A stretch of DNA of 64,000 bases from an uncultured Alphaproteobacteria bacterium (lineage in GTDB: Bacteria > Pseudomonadota > Alphaproteobacteria > Caulobacterales > Caulobacteraceae): contig CALETE010000041.1 of assembly GCA_937920085.1 (NCBI GenBank), positions 32,408-96,407 of the forward strand, given 5' to 3'. Below are positions 17,759 to 26,257 of the stretch, in pieces (position 1 is the first letter of the stretch; each line of letters opens with the position of its first letter). The notes beneath the pieces were generated by a model. That model did no database searches and was not told where the DNA came from. It was given only the letters and a program-made list of their open reading frames with translations. The translations under genes and the position numbers were made by a program.

Positions 17759-20593
17759 CTAGTGCGCATCGTCCCAGTTTCCCGCCGCCCTGGCTTCGAC
17801 CACCAGGGGCACTGTTAGGGCCACAGCGGGTTCCGCCGCGCCTTCCATAACCCGCTTGGCCACCTTGATCAGGGCCTCGGCCTCGGCCTCTGGCGCTTCG
17901 AAGACCAGTTCGTCGTGGACCTGAAGCAGCATTTGGGCTGAGAGACCAGCGGCCTTGAGGGCCGCAGGCATGCGGATCATGGCCCGGCGGATGACGTCGG
18001 CGGCAGCGCCTTGGATCGGGGCGTTGATGGCGGCGCGATCGCCGAAGGCCCGCTCGGCCTGGCTCTTGGAATTGACCGCCGGAATGTGAACCTTGCGGCC
18101 GAATATGGTGGTCACATAGCCGTGGGTCCGGGCCTGGGCCTTGATCTCGTCCATATAGGCGCGGATGCCCGGGAAGCGCTCGAAATAGGTTTTGATATAG
18201 GCCCCGGCCTCTTCCTGCGGAATGGTCAGCTGGTTGGCGAGGCCAAAGGCCGAAATGCCGTAGACAATGCCGAAATTGATCGCCTTGGCCCGGCGGCGGG
18301 TCTCGGCGGGCATGCCCTCGACAGGAACCCCAAACATTTCCGAGGCCGTTGAGGCGTGAATATCCAGCCCTTGGGCAAAGGCGGCCTTCAGCTGGGGGAT
18401 GTCACCAATATGGGCCAGGAGGCGCAGCTCGATCTGGCTATAGTCGGCGCTGATCAGCACCTTGCCAGGCTCAGCCACAAAGGCCTTGCGAATCTTACGG
18501 CCCTCTTCGGTACGGACTGGAATGTTCTGCAGGTTGGGATCGGTGGAGGAGAGGCGCCCGGTGGTGGTGGACGCCATGGCATAGGAGGTGTGGATCCGCC
18601 CGGTGCGCGGGGCAATGGCCGCCACCAGGGCGTCGGTATAGGTGCCCTTCAGCTTGGACAGCTGACGCCAGTCCAGCAGGACCCGGGGCAGGGGGTGGCC
18701 CTCTGCAGCCAGATCTTCCAGCACCGAGGCGTCGGTGCCTTGGGCACCCGTGGCAGTGGTGCGCTTGGACTTCAGCCCCATCTCCCCATAGAGGACGTCG
18801 CCTACCTGTTTGGGGCTGCCCAGGTTGAAGGGGTGGCCGGCCAGGTCATGGGCCTGGGCTTCCAGCTCGGTCATACGCATGGAAAATTCATGGGACAGCT
18901 GGCGTAGGCGGTCGGGATCGACCCGGATGCCGGCGTTTTCCATCTGGGCCAGGACGACGGGCAGGGGCCGTTCCAGGGTCTCATAGACGGTGACCAGCCC
19001 CTGGGGCTGAAGCCGGGGCCGCAGCACATGATAGAGCCGCAGGGTCACATCGGCGTCTTCGGCGGCATAGGTGGTGGCCGCGTCCAGGGCCACATGCTTG
19101 AAGCTCTTCTGGGCCTTGCCGGTCCCGGCCACGGTCTTAAAGCTGATGGGCTCGTGGGAGAGCCAGATCTTGGACAGCTCGTCCATGCCGTGGTTGTGCA
19201 GGCCAGCCTCCAGCACATAGCTGATCAGCATGGTGTCTTCGATGGGCGAGACCTCGATCCCATAGCGCGACAGGACGGCCAGGTCGTACTTGGCGTTCTG
19301 GGCGACCTTGAGGACCGACGGGTCCTCCAGCAGGGGCTTTAAGCGCGCCATGGCCTCAGGGATGGGGATCTGGGTCAGGTCTGCCGGGGCGTCAAAGGCT
19401 AGGCCCCCTTCGGGTTCGTGGCCCAGGGGGATATAGCAGGCCTGGCTCGGCCCCACCGCCAGGGAGACGCCGCAGAGACCGGCGTTTGCCGAGGACAGGG
19501 CGTCGGTTTCGGTGTCGAAGGCGATGATCCCTGCGGCGCGCGCCCGGACGATCCAGGCGTCCAGGGCCTCAAGATCGCGGACGCAGGCATAGGCGCTGGT
19601 GTCGATGGGCACCTGATCGGGAGCAGGCTCTGCGGCGAGGGTGGACTTGCCGCCGTGGGCCCCGGCTATGGTGTGCGCGATGGGGCTGGGGGTGCCGCCC
19701 CCGGACACCCGGCGGCTTAAGGACCGCAGCTCCATGTCATTGAGGAAGTCCCCCAGCACCACAGGGTCGGGGTCGGCGACGATCAGCTCGTCCAGGGCGG
19801 CGGGGAGGGGGGTGTTTAAGTCCAGCTGCACCAGCTGGCGGGACAGGCGGATCTGGTCGGCGAAGTTGATCAGGGTCTCGCGACGCTTGTCCTGTTTGAT
19901 CTCAGAGGCCCGGGCCAGCAGGGTTTCCAGATCACCATATTCATTGATCAGGAGGGCGGCGGTCTTGACGCCAATGCCAGGAGCGCCGGGCACATTGTCG
20001 GCGGAATCTCCGCACAGGGCCTGGACCTCCACCACCTTGTCGGGGGCAACGCCGAATTTTTCAAAGACCTGGTCTGGGCCGATCTTCACATTCTTCATGG
20101 TGTCGAGCATGGAAACCCGGTCGCCCACCAGCTGCATGAGGTCCTTGTCCGACGAGACGATCATCACCTCACCGCCCATGTCGCGCACCTTGACCGCATA
20201 GGCGGCGATCAGGTCGTCGGCCTCATAGCCGGGCAGCTCCAGGGCATGGACCCCAAAGGCCCGGGTGGCGTCGCGGACTAAGGGGAATTGCGGGATCAGG
20301 TCTTCCGGCGCCGGGGGGCGGTGGGCCTTGTAGAGGGGATAGAGCTCATTGCGGAAGGTGGTTCCGGAATAGTCGAACACCACCGCCAGGTGGGTCGGAG
20401 CATCTGTCTGGGCCTTCATATCCACCAGCAGCTTCCACAGCATGTTGCAGAAGCCCGACACGGCGCCAATGGGCAGGCCGTCGCTCTTGCGGGTCAAGGG
20501 CGGCAGGGCGTGGAAGGCGCGGAAGATAAAGGCCGATCCGTCCACCAGATAGAGGCGGATCGGAGCAGCGTCTGAAGAGGGCGTGTCGGTCAT
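17759..20593 (-). CDS. polA: DNA polymerase I
   Basis: Full-length 944-residue Pol I for Okazaki-fragment processing and repair. The 5'-3' exonuclease domain begins with LVDGSAFIFRAFHALP and has VPGAPGIGVKTA. The 3'-5' exonuclease domain keeps its proofreading acidic motif (FDTETDAL). Polymerase motifs A (ADYSQIELR), B (RRAKAINFGIVYG) and C (QVHDELVFE) are intact. The gene lies 35 bp downstream of the retropepsin-like unit on the same strand, so that unit probably sits between polA and its original promoter. Confidence 0.98.
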   Translation of the reverse strand: MTDTPSSDAAPIRLYLVDGSAFIFRAFHALPPLTRKSDGLPIGAVSGFCNMLWKLLVDMKAQTDAPTHLAVVFDYSGTTFRNELYPLYKAHRPPAPEDLIPQFPLVRDATRAFGVHALELPGYEADDLIAAYAVKVRDMGGEVMIVSSDKDLMQLVGDRVSMLDTMKNVKIGPDQVFEKFGVAPDKVVEVQALCGDSADNVPGAPGIGVKTAALLINEYGDLETLLARASEIKQDKRRETLINFADQIRLSRQLVQLDLNTPLPAALDELIVADPDPVVLGDFLNDMELRSLSRRVSGGGTPSPIAHTIAGAHGGKSTLAAEPAPDQVPIDTSAYACVRDLEALDAWIVRARAAGIIAFDTETDALSSANAGLCGVSLAVGPSQACYIPLGHEPEGGLAFDAPADLTQIPIPEAMARLKPLLEDPSVLKVAQNAKYDLAVLSRYGIEVSPIEDTMLISYVLEAGLHNHGMDELSKIWLSHEPISFKTVAGTGKAQKSFKHVALDAATTYAAEDADVTLRLYHVLRPRLQPQGLVTVYETLERPLPVVLAQMENAGIRVDPDRLRQLSHEFSMRMTELEAQAHDLAGHPFNLGSPKQVGDVLYGEMGLKSKRTTATGAQGTDASVLEDLAAEGHPLPRVLLDWRQLSKLKGTYTDALVAAIAPRTGRIHTSYAMASTTTGRLSSTDPNLQNIPVRTEEGRKIRKAFVAEPGKVLISADYSQIELRLLAHIGDIPQLKAAFAQGLDIHASTASEMFGVPVEGMPAETRRRAKAINFGIVYGISAFGLANQLTIPQEEAGAYIKTYFERFPGIRAYMDEIKAQARTHGYVTTIFGRKVHIPAVNSKSQAERAFGDRAAINAPIQGAAADVIRRAMIRMPAALKAAGLSAQMLLQVHDELVFEAPEAEAEALIKVAKRVMEGAAEPAVALTVPLVVEARAAGNWDDAH

Positions 20594-20628
20594 GGGGGCA
20601 GGATAGGATGACCCAGTGTCCAGGTCAC

Positions 20629-21036
20629 CTATCCGTCATGATCTTCGTAGGGGACTTGAACGATTTCATGAAACTCAAATCGCTCAGCGGGTCCATTGTA
20701 GTTGACGTTGTATCTGCGCAGGAACGAGCGACCGATAAGAACCCTTGAGCTTGGCCGTTCCATTGGCACGCCAAACACTTCGAATTCATCATCAAAACCG
20801 AGAGATGGAATGATCATCCGTGCCGCATAGGCTGTGGCTTGCACCTCTGTCCCATCGGCCATTTGCATCGGTTTCCGATTGGTGGCCGGAAGGCCTAACT
20901 GCAGTGCAATGCGCTTGTCCATGCAGACAACAGACGCGCCCGTATCGACAATCCCGACACACGCGACGGCGCTGCCTCCCGGCAAGGCTATGGTCAGGTC
21001 AATTTCAGGTCCTGTGACCCACGATCTCCACGCCAC
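20629..21036 (-). CDS. Retropepsin-like aspartic protease
   Basis: A 135-residue single-domain aspartyl protease of the clan AA/retropepsin type, which would act as a homodimer. The catalytic motif VDTGASVVCMDK, the flap-region segment PMQMADGTEVQA and the C-terminal hydrophobic ILIG-like motif (VLIGRSFLRRY) are in the expected order. No signal peptide or membrane anchor is seen, so it is probably cytoplasmic. It is coupled to the small gene at 21040 (3-bp gap) and precedes polA. Physiological substrate unknown. Confidence 0.85.
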   Translation of the reverse strand: MAWRSWVTGPEIDLTIALPGGSAVACVGIVDTGASVVCMDKRIALQLGLPATNRKPMQMADGTEVQATAYAARMIIPSLGFDDEFEVFGVPMERPSSRVLIGRSFLRRYNVNYNGPAERFEFHEIVQVPYEDHDG

Positions 21037-21039
21037 TTT

Positions 21040-21273
21040 TCACGATCCAATGTGAACAAACGGCACGGTCTCCATTGCCTGCGCTTCCGTGTGCCGGATT
21101 AAGACCTGTTCTCCACCCAGGTGTTCCCGCGCGTACTGCGACGCAGCCGCAAAATCTCGAAACGTGGATATCAGCTCTTGATGTGCAACGAGGGCCCAGA
21201 CAGAGCCGTAATCCCGCTTAATCTGGGGAAGCATGTTTTCGTAGGCGATGATTTGTTCGTCTAACGCGTCCAT
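21040..21273 (-). CDS. Small partner protein of the retropepsin (DUF5678-like)
   Basis: A 77-residue acidic protein. Its central part (YGSVWALVAHQELISTFRDF, followed by AAASQYAREHL) resembles the short beta-hairpin/helix module of DUF5678, which often stands next to clan AA proteases. The tail ends TVPFVHIGS. It is translated just upstream of the protease gene. The function is unknown; a regulator, adaptor or substrate of the protease is a guess from the arrangement. Confidence 0.65.
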   Translation of the reverse strand: MDALDEQIIAYENMLPQIKRDYGSVWALVAHQELISTFRDFAAASQYAREHLGGEQVLIRHTEAQAMETVPFVHIGS

Positions 21274-21367
21274 ATCCGCTGCCTTTTTGCTAGGCCGTCA
21301 CGCGCGAGTCGTAGCACGTAATGGGCACCTTGTCCGGCGGCATATTTACTTCAAGTTGCGCGGGCCC

Positions 21368-22711
21368 TTACTTTACCGCCGTGAACTCCACCGGCATGGA
21401 CCGGATGGCGTAGACGAAGTTGTTGGCTGCAACGTCCTTGGGGCCGGACTGGCGGATGTCGGGGAAGCGGGCCAGGATTTGGCGGTAGACGGCCTCGAGC
21501 TGCAGCTTGGCCACCTGCTTGCCGATACAGGTGTGGGGGCCATAGCCAAAGGCGATGTGCTTGTCGGCATTGGCCCGTTCGATGTCGAACTGGTCGGGAT
21601 TGGCGAAGATGGCTGGGTCCCGGTTGGCCGCACCGTAATACATGATGACCTTTTCGCCCTCGGCAATCTTCTGGCCGCCCACCTCGGTGTCGCGGGTGGC
21701 GGTGCGGCGCATATAGATCACTGGGCTGACCATGCGGATGATCTCATTGACGGCACCGGGGGTTAACTCCGGCCTGGCAATCAGCTTGGCCTTCTGGTCA
21801 GGGAATTGGGTCAGCAACTCCATGGCCCCGGAAATGGTGTTGCGGGTGGTGTCGTTGCCGGCAAAAACGATCAGCAACCACGAGCCGTCCAGATACTCAT
21901 CGGCCAGCAGGGCCCCGTCCACCTGGGCCCGGGCAATGGCGCTCATCAGGTCGTGCTGGGGATCAAGCCTACGCTTGTGCAGCATGTGGCGGCCGTATTC
22001 GAACATTTCCGAAATCGCCGCCTGGAAGGCGTCGAGGAACATCTTGGCTTCCGGCGGCAGGTCGGCGGCTGTGCCCTCCATGCCCCCGGAAGTCCCGCTG
22101 CGCTCGGCGGCAAAGGAGTTGGCCATTTCCAGGAAGTGCATCCAGGTGAGGAACTTCGGACGGTCCTCCACCGGCACGCCGAGGATTTCGCACAGGGTGA
22201 AGAGCGGCAATTGCGAGGACAGGGCGGCCACCAGATCACAGCGGCCTTGAGAGGCCATGGCGTCCAGCAGGCGGGTGACCTCAACCTCGACCTTTTGCGT
22301 CAGGGCGCGCAGATAGGCCGGGGTGAAATAGGGCATGTGCTCCATACGCAACTGCATGTGGTTGGGAGCGTCCATATTGATCATGGCGTCCATAGAGGCC
22401 CGGGCCAGCTGCATTTCTGAGCGCTGGGTCCCCATAAGAATGCCGCCCCGCTGGGAGGAGAAGGTCTCATAGTCGGCATTGACCTTCATGACGTCGTTAT
22501 AGCCGGTCACCGACCAGAAGCCTGGGCGATCCTCCGGCTCATCGTTCCAGGCCACCGGCGAGGCGGTGCGCAGCTCAGCGAAGGCCTCGATGGGCGGGCC
22601 CTTGGTGAAGACCGCCGGATTCCAAAGTTCAACCTTGGACACAGGATAGATTGGCGTGTGGGCTGGGCCCTTGACGGTTCCGACTTCGACGGTGTCGCTG
22701 ATCAGTTTCAT
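21368..22711 (-). CDS. Cytochrome P450
   Basis: A 447-residue soluble bacterial P450 monooxygenase. The heme-thiolate loop FGYGPHTCIG gives Cys395, the I-helix oxygen motif AGNDTT lies at 284-289, and the K-helix E-x-x-R is E323-R326. No redox partner (ferredoxin or reductase) is adjacent. The overall pattern resembles P450s that act on lipids or terpenoids, but no substrate can be assigned. It is followed by the retropepsin unit on the same strand. Confidence 0.95.
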   Translation of the reverse strand: MKLISDTVEVGTVKGPAHTPIYPVSKVELWNPAVFTKGPPIEAFAELRTASPVAWNDEPEDRPGFWSVTGYNDVMKVNADYETFSSQRGGILMGTQRSEMQLARASMDAMINMDAPNHMQLRMEHMPYFTPAYLRALTQKVEVEVTRLLDAMASQGRCDLVAALSSQLPLFTLCEILGVPVEDRPKFLTWMHFLEMANSFAAERSGTSGGMEGTAADLPPEAKMFLDAFQAAISEMFEYGRHMLHKRRLDPQHDLMSAIARAQVDGALLADEYLDGSWLLIVFAGNDTTRNTISGAMELLTQFPDQKAKLIARPELTPGAVNEIIRMVSPVIYMRRTATRDTEVGGQKIAEGEKVIMYYGAANRDPAIFANPDQFDIERANADKHIAFGYGPHTCIGKQVAKLQLEAVYRQILARFPDIRQSGPKDVAANNFVYAIRSMPVEFTAVK

Positions 22712-22883
22712 GGCGTCGTCTCCCGGTGATTTGCCGAAACTATGGAGGGCATGACCTAGGGCAAGGCAAGCCCTCAGAGGGGCTCAAAGCGAACGAATCG
22801 CCAACCCCCGGAAATGGCGCCTGGGCGCTGGCTTTCTACAAGGACTGGTATTTTGTTCGGGCCCTGTTCTGCGGACCTAAGGC

Positions 22884-23144
22884 CTAGTGCCCGTTAGAGT
22901 CCTCATAGACCCCCGGCGCATGGGCGGACTTGGTCGTCAGCACAAAGCGGCGGTCGCAATAGGGGCAGTCCACCTGGCCATCGGTTCCCAGTTCCAGGAA
23001 GACCTTGGGATGGCCCAGGGCACCGCCGACGCCGTCACAGGCAACCCTGTGGGAGGCGACATTGACGATTTCTGGCTCTGGCCCCATTGGTGTTGGGGTA
23101 GCGGAAGCAGGGGCGTTCGACGGGACTGGGGCTTTACGGGCCAT
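22884..23144 (-). CDS. Zinc-finger (CHCC/NDUFS6-type) protein
   Basis: An 86-residue protein with a Pro/Ala-rich N-terminus and a CHCC zinc-binding domain: VACDGVGGALGHPKVFLEL followed by CPYCDRRF. In alphaproteobacteria such proteins are homologues of the complex I accessory subunit NDUFS6. It stands alone here between the P450 and the ABC ATPase. Confidence 0.85.
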   Translation of the reverse strand: MARKAPVPSNAPASATPTPMGPEPEIVNVASHRVACDGVGGALGHPKVFLELGTDGQVDCPYCDRRFVLTTKSAHAPGVYEDSNGH

Positions 23145-23260
23145 GCATTCTCTCCTGCGGGGAGCTTGGCGACGCGCCCGCGCAGGCTTAGGTATGCGAC
23201 CATAGCTTTCCGCGTCAATCGCGCCGCGTTCATTCCTGCCTGTTTCGGTTAAAGAGCCCC

Positions 23261-24223
23261 ATGTCCCTGCCCGATTTTGCCATTGAAGCCAAAAACCTGG
23301 TCAAGACCTACCCCGCCACCAAGACCAGCGCGGAAATGCAGGCCCTGAAGGGCATTGACCTACAGATCCCCCGGGGCTCGATCTTCGGCCTGCTGGGCCC
23401 CAACGGCGCGGGCAAGTCGACCTTTATCAATATTCTGGCGGGCTTGACCAAAAAGACCTCTGGCACTGTGACCATCTGGGACCGGGATATCGACCTGCGC
23501 CCCCGGGATGCCCGGGCCGCCATCGGGGTTGTGCCCCAGGAAATCTCCGCCGACCCCTTCTTTACGCCCTATGATTCCCTTGAGGTTCAGGCCGGTATGT
23601 ATGGGGTTCCGCCTAAGGAGCGGCGGACCATGGAGCTGCTGACCGCCCTGGGCCTGGGGGACAAGGCCAAGGCCTATGTGCGCCAGCTGTCGGGAGGGAT
23701 GAAGCGCCGCCTGATGGTGGCCAAGGCCATGACCCACAATCCGCCGGTGCTGATCCTCGATGAGCCTACCGCCGGGGTGGATGTGGAACTGCGCAAGCAG
23801 CTGTGGAACTTCGTGGTCGACCTCAATCGCAAGGGGGTGACCATCGTCCTGACCACCCACTATCTGGAAGAGGCTCAGGAGCTTTGCGATACCATTGCCA
23901 TCGTCAATCGCGGCCAGGTGGTGGCGTGTGAGCCCACCGGCGATCTGCTCAAGCGCCTGGACACCCGCACGGTGGTCATCACCTCCAATGCGCCCCTGAC
24001 CGAGGTTCCGATCCTCAAGGGCTTTGAGGGCAAGCTGCGCAAGGATGGCAGTCTGGCCGTGGCCTTCAAGACCGGAGAGACCGGGGTGGAACAGGTGCTG
24101 GCCGCCGTCCGCGCGGCCGGAGTGGGCATCAAGGACCTGGCCACCGAGGACCCAGACCTTGAGGACGTCTTCCTGTCCCTGACCTATGGGGACCCGACCG
24201 CCGAACGCCCCACCGGAGCCTGA
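23261..24223 (+). CDS. ABC transporter ATP-binding protein (orphan)
   Basis: A 320-residue ABC ATPase of the ABC-2/multidrug type. Walker A GPNGAGKS is at 46-53, then the signature LSGGMKRR, Walker B VLILDEPTAGVD and the H-loop LTTHYLEEA. The C-terminal 80 residues form the accessory domain typical of DrrA/YadG-type subunits. No permease gene is adjacent: the next gene converges and overlaps by 40 bp. A permease elsewhere must supply the membrane part. Confidence 0.92.
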   Translation: MSLPDFAIEAKNLVKTYPATKTSAEMQALKGIDLQIPRGSIFGLLGPNGAGKSTFINILAGLTKKTSGTVTIWDRDIDLRPRDARAAIGVVPQEISADPFFTPYDSLEVQAGMYGVPPKERRTMELLTALGLGDKAKAYVRQLSGGMKRRLMVAKAMTHNPPVLILDEPTAGVDVELRKQLWNFVVDLNRKGVTIVLTTHYLEEAQELCDTIAIVNRGQVVACEPTGDLLKRLDTRTVVITSNAPLTEVPILKGFEGKLRKDGSLAVAFKTGETGVEQVLAAVRAAGVGIKDLATEDPDLEDVFLSLTYGDPTAERPTGA

Positions 24224-25122
24224 GCCGGCAGGGCCTTTAAGAAGTCCCGCACCACCCGGGCGGAATTATCCGCCGCCAGTCGAATGAAGATCGGGAACTG
24301 ATTGCCAGCCGGATCGCCCCCGGCCAGGTCTGACAGGGCGCGGAAGGCGATGAAGGGTGTGTGGTTCACATAGGCCACATGGGCGACGGCCGCGGTCTCC
24401 ATGTCCAGAACCCGGGCCTGGAAGGCGCGATAGGCATAGTCCCGATAGGCAGCATTATCCACAAAGGTCGGGCCTGACACCCCATTGCCCCCCACCACCA
24501 CCTTTGGGGTCTTGGTCAGGCAGGCAGTGCCAGCGCAGCGGGCCAGCACAGTCTGATCGGCCTTGGCCCTAGCCACGGCCAGCATGTCGGGGTCGACCTC
24601 GAACCAAGTCTTGCGCTCCACACCACCCTTGGGTCCGGGCACGGTGACGCCCCGGGGGATCATCATGCCAAAGGCGGGCAGGCCAACATTGTCGCCATCG
24701 GCGCCCTGAAATCCCCCGGCGGTTTCCCGGGCGAAGCGGTTTTCTTGATACTCGGCCCAACGCTCAGCCACGATGACATCGGCCACATCGAGGGTGGGGT
24801 CCACCCCGCCGCCGACCCCGGAAAACACAATCCGGTCCACCTTAAAGTGATCGAGCATGAGCTGGGTGGTCATGGCCGCATTGACCATGGAGACGCCGGA
24901 CAGCACCAGAATGACCGGCTTGCCGTCCAGATTTCCCAGGGTGAAGTCGGTTCCGTTGATATGCTGGACGCTGGTTTCGGTGGACGCCGTCTTCAGGGCC
25001 TCAAGCTCGGGGCCGAAGGCCGACATGACGGCCAGCCGCGCCGGTTCGGCGCTGGCATTGAAGGCAAGGCTAAGGGCGGTCAGCAGGGGCAGCAGGAAAT
25101 TTGGGCGCAAGGTCGTCTCCAT
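24184..25122 (-). CDS. Secreted purine nucleoside hydrolase/phosphorylase (MTAN-like)
   Basis: A 312-residue member of the PNP/MTAN superfamily with a signal peptide (PNFLLPLLTALSLAFNASA), so a periplasmic rather than cytosolic enzyme. Family features are the N-terminal MSAFGPELEAL, the GVGGGVDP glycine loop and the ribose-binding LDMETAAVAHVA (Met-Glu pair). It would release a purine base from methylthioadenosine, adenosylhomocysteine or a nucleoside. The start at 25122 (METTLRPN) keeps the signal peptide at the N-terminus. It diverges from the nucleoside permease gene. Confidence 0.85.
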   Translation of the reverse strand: METTLRPNFLLPLLTALSLAFNASAEPARLAVMSAFGPELEALKTASTETSVQHINGTDFTLGNLDGKPVILVLSGVSMVNAAMTTQLMLDHFKVDRIVFSGVGGGVDPTLDVADVIVAERWAEYQENRFARETAGGFQGADGDNVGLPAFGMMIPRGVTVPGPKGGVERKTWFEVDPDMLAVARAKADQTVLARCAGTACLTKTPKVVVGGNGVSGPTFVDNAAYRDYAYRAFQARVLDMETAAVAHVAYVNHTPFIAFRALSDLAGGDPAGNQFPIFIRLAADNSARVVRDFLKALPAQAPVGRSAVGSP

Positions 25123-25208
25123 CGGTAGACTCGCACTGTAGATAAGGATTTCGCCCTGGGCCATGCGCCAGGCCTTGCGCTTTGGCCCCAGGTTCGTGTC
25201 CATAGGCC

Positions 25209-26249
25209 ATGGGGCGATTCATGAGACGATTTTGGGCGGCAGTGATCCTGATTTGGGCGGTTTCCTCCGCTCCGGCCTTTGCGGCCAAGATCCCGATCAA
25301 GGTGGTGATCCTCACCACCTTTGAGGTGGGCGCTGACACCGGCGACATGCCCGGAGAGTTTCAGCATTGGGCCGAAAGCTATCCTCTCAAAAAGGCCGCC
25401 GTGGTTCCGGGTATTGAGCGGCCGGTTCGCTATACCGACGACGGCGTGCTGGGCGTGGTCACGGGCATGCGCGCCCGGCCCCGGGAGGCGGTGGCGGCCC
25501 TGATCTCTGGCGATCAGTTCGATGTCTCCCACGCCTATTGGATTGTGGCGGGCATTGCTGGGGTCGATCCCCGGTCTGGGGCGATAGGCTCAGCGGCCTG
25601 GGCCCGCTGGGTGGTGGACGGCGATCCCACCTATGAGATGGACGAGCGGGAAATCCCCAGTGACTGGGCATGGGGAATCTATTCCCTGGGAACCCACGAA
25701 CCGCGGGTCAAGGGGTCAGCGGCGGGGTCTAGCGGCATGGCCTGGAAGCTCGACGCGGGTCTGGTGGGCTGGGCCTATAGCCTGACGAAAGACCTGCCCC
25801 TGGCCGACAATGACAAGCTCCTGGCGGCCCGCAGCCGCTATCCCTCAGAGCCGGAAGCCCTAAAGGCCCCCCATGTGATGCTGGGCGATGCCCTGGCCAC
25901 GGTCCGCTTCTGGCATGGGGATCGCCGCACCCAGTGGGCCCGGGACTGGGTCTCTCTCTGGACCGACCGCGATGGGGTCTTCGTCATGAGCGATTGTGAA
26001 GACCAGGGCGTTCTCGATGTCCTGACCATCTATGGGGCCCAGGGCAAGGTCGACCCTCGGCGGGTCCTCGTCCTGCGCACCGCCAGCAATTATACCCGCC
26101 AGCCTGATGGGGCCCAGCCGGTGCTAAAAGAGTTCACCCCGGGGGGCGCAGCTGCGGCCTTCCAAGCCGCCTATGACGTGGGTGCTCCCGTGGCCCGCGC
26201 CCTGGTCGCCGGCTGGTCCCAATTCAAGACAACCCTGCCAGGACGCTGA
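25209..26249 (+). CDS. Purine nucleoside permease family protein (NUP)
   Basis: A 346-residue protein of the purine nucleoside permease (NUP, PF06516-like) family: KIPIKVVILTTFEVGADTGD, IVAGIAGVDPRSG and SDCEDQGVLDVL are recognisable. It has a signal peptide (RRFWAAVILIWAVSSAPAFA) but no other membrane segments, so despite its name it looks like a soluble periplasmic protein related to nucleoside phosphorylases. The ATG at 25221 is an alternative start. It is 8 bp upstream of the NCS2 permease. Confidence 0.88.
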   Translation: MGRFMRRFWAAVILIWAVSSAPAFAAKIPIKVVILTTFEVGADTGDMPGEFQHWAESYPLKKAAVVPGIERPVRYTDDGVLGVVTGMRARPREAVAALISGDQFDVSHAYWIVAGIAGVDPRSGAIGSAAWARWVVDGDPTYEMDEREIPSDWAWGIYSLGTHEPRVKGSAAGSSGMAWKLDAGLVGWAYSLTKDLPLADNDKLLAARSRYPSEPEALKAPHVMLGDALATVRFWHGDRRTQWARDWVSLWTDRDGVFVMSDCEDQGVLDVLTIYGAQGKVDPRRVLVLRTASNYTRQPDGAQPVLKEFTPGGAAAAFQAAYDVGAPVARALVAGWSQFKTTLPGR

Positions 26250-26257
26250 GACACATC

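Noticed and set aside
21806..22420. Long plus-strand ORF opposite the P450 gene
   Set aside because: It is a shadow of the P450 reading frame, with no family features; high-GC coding DNA often leaves the antisense frame open.
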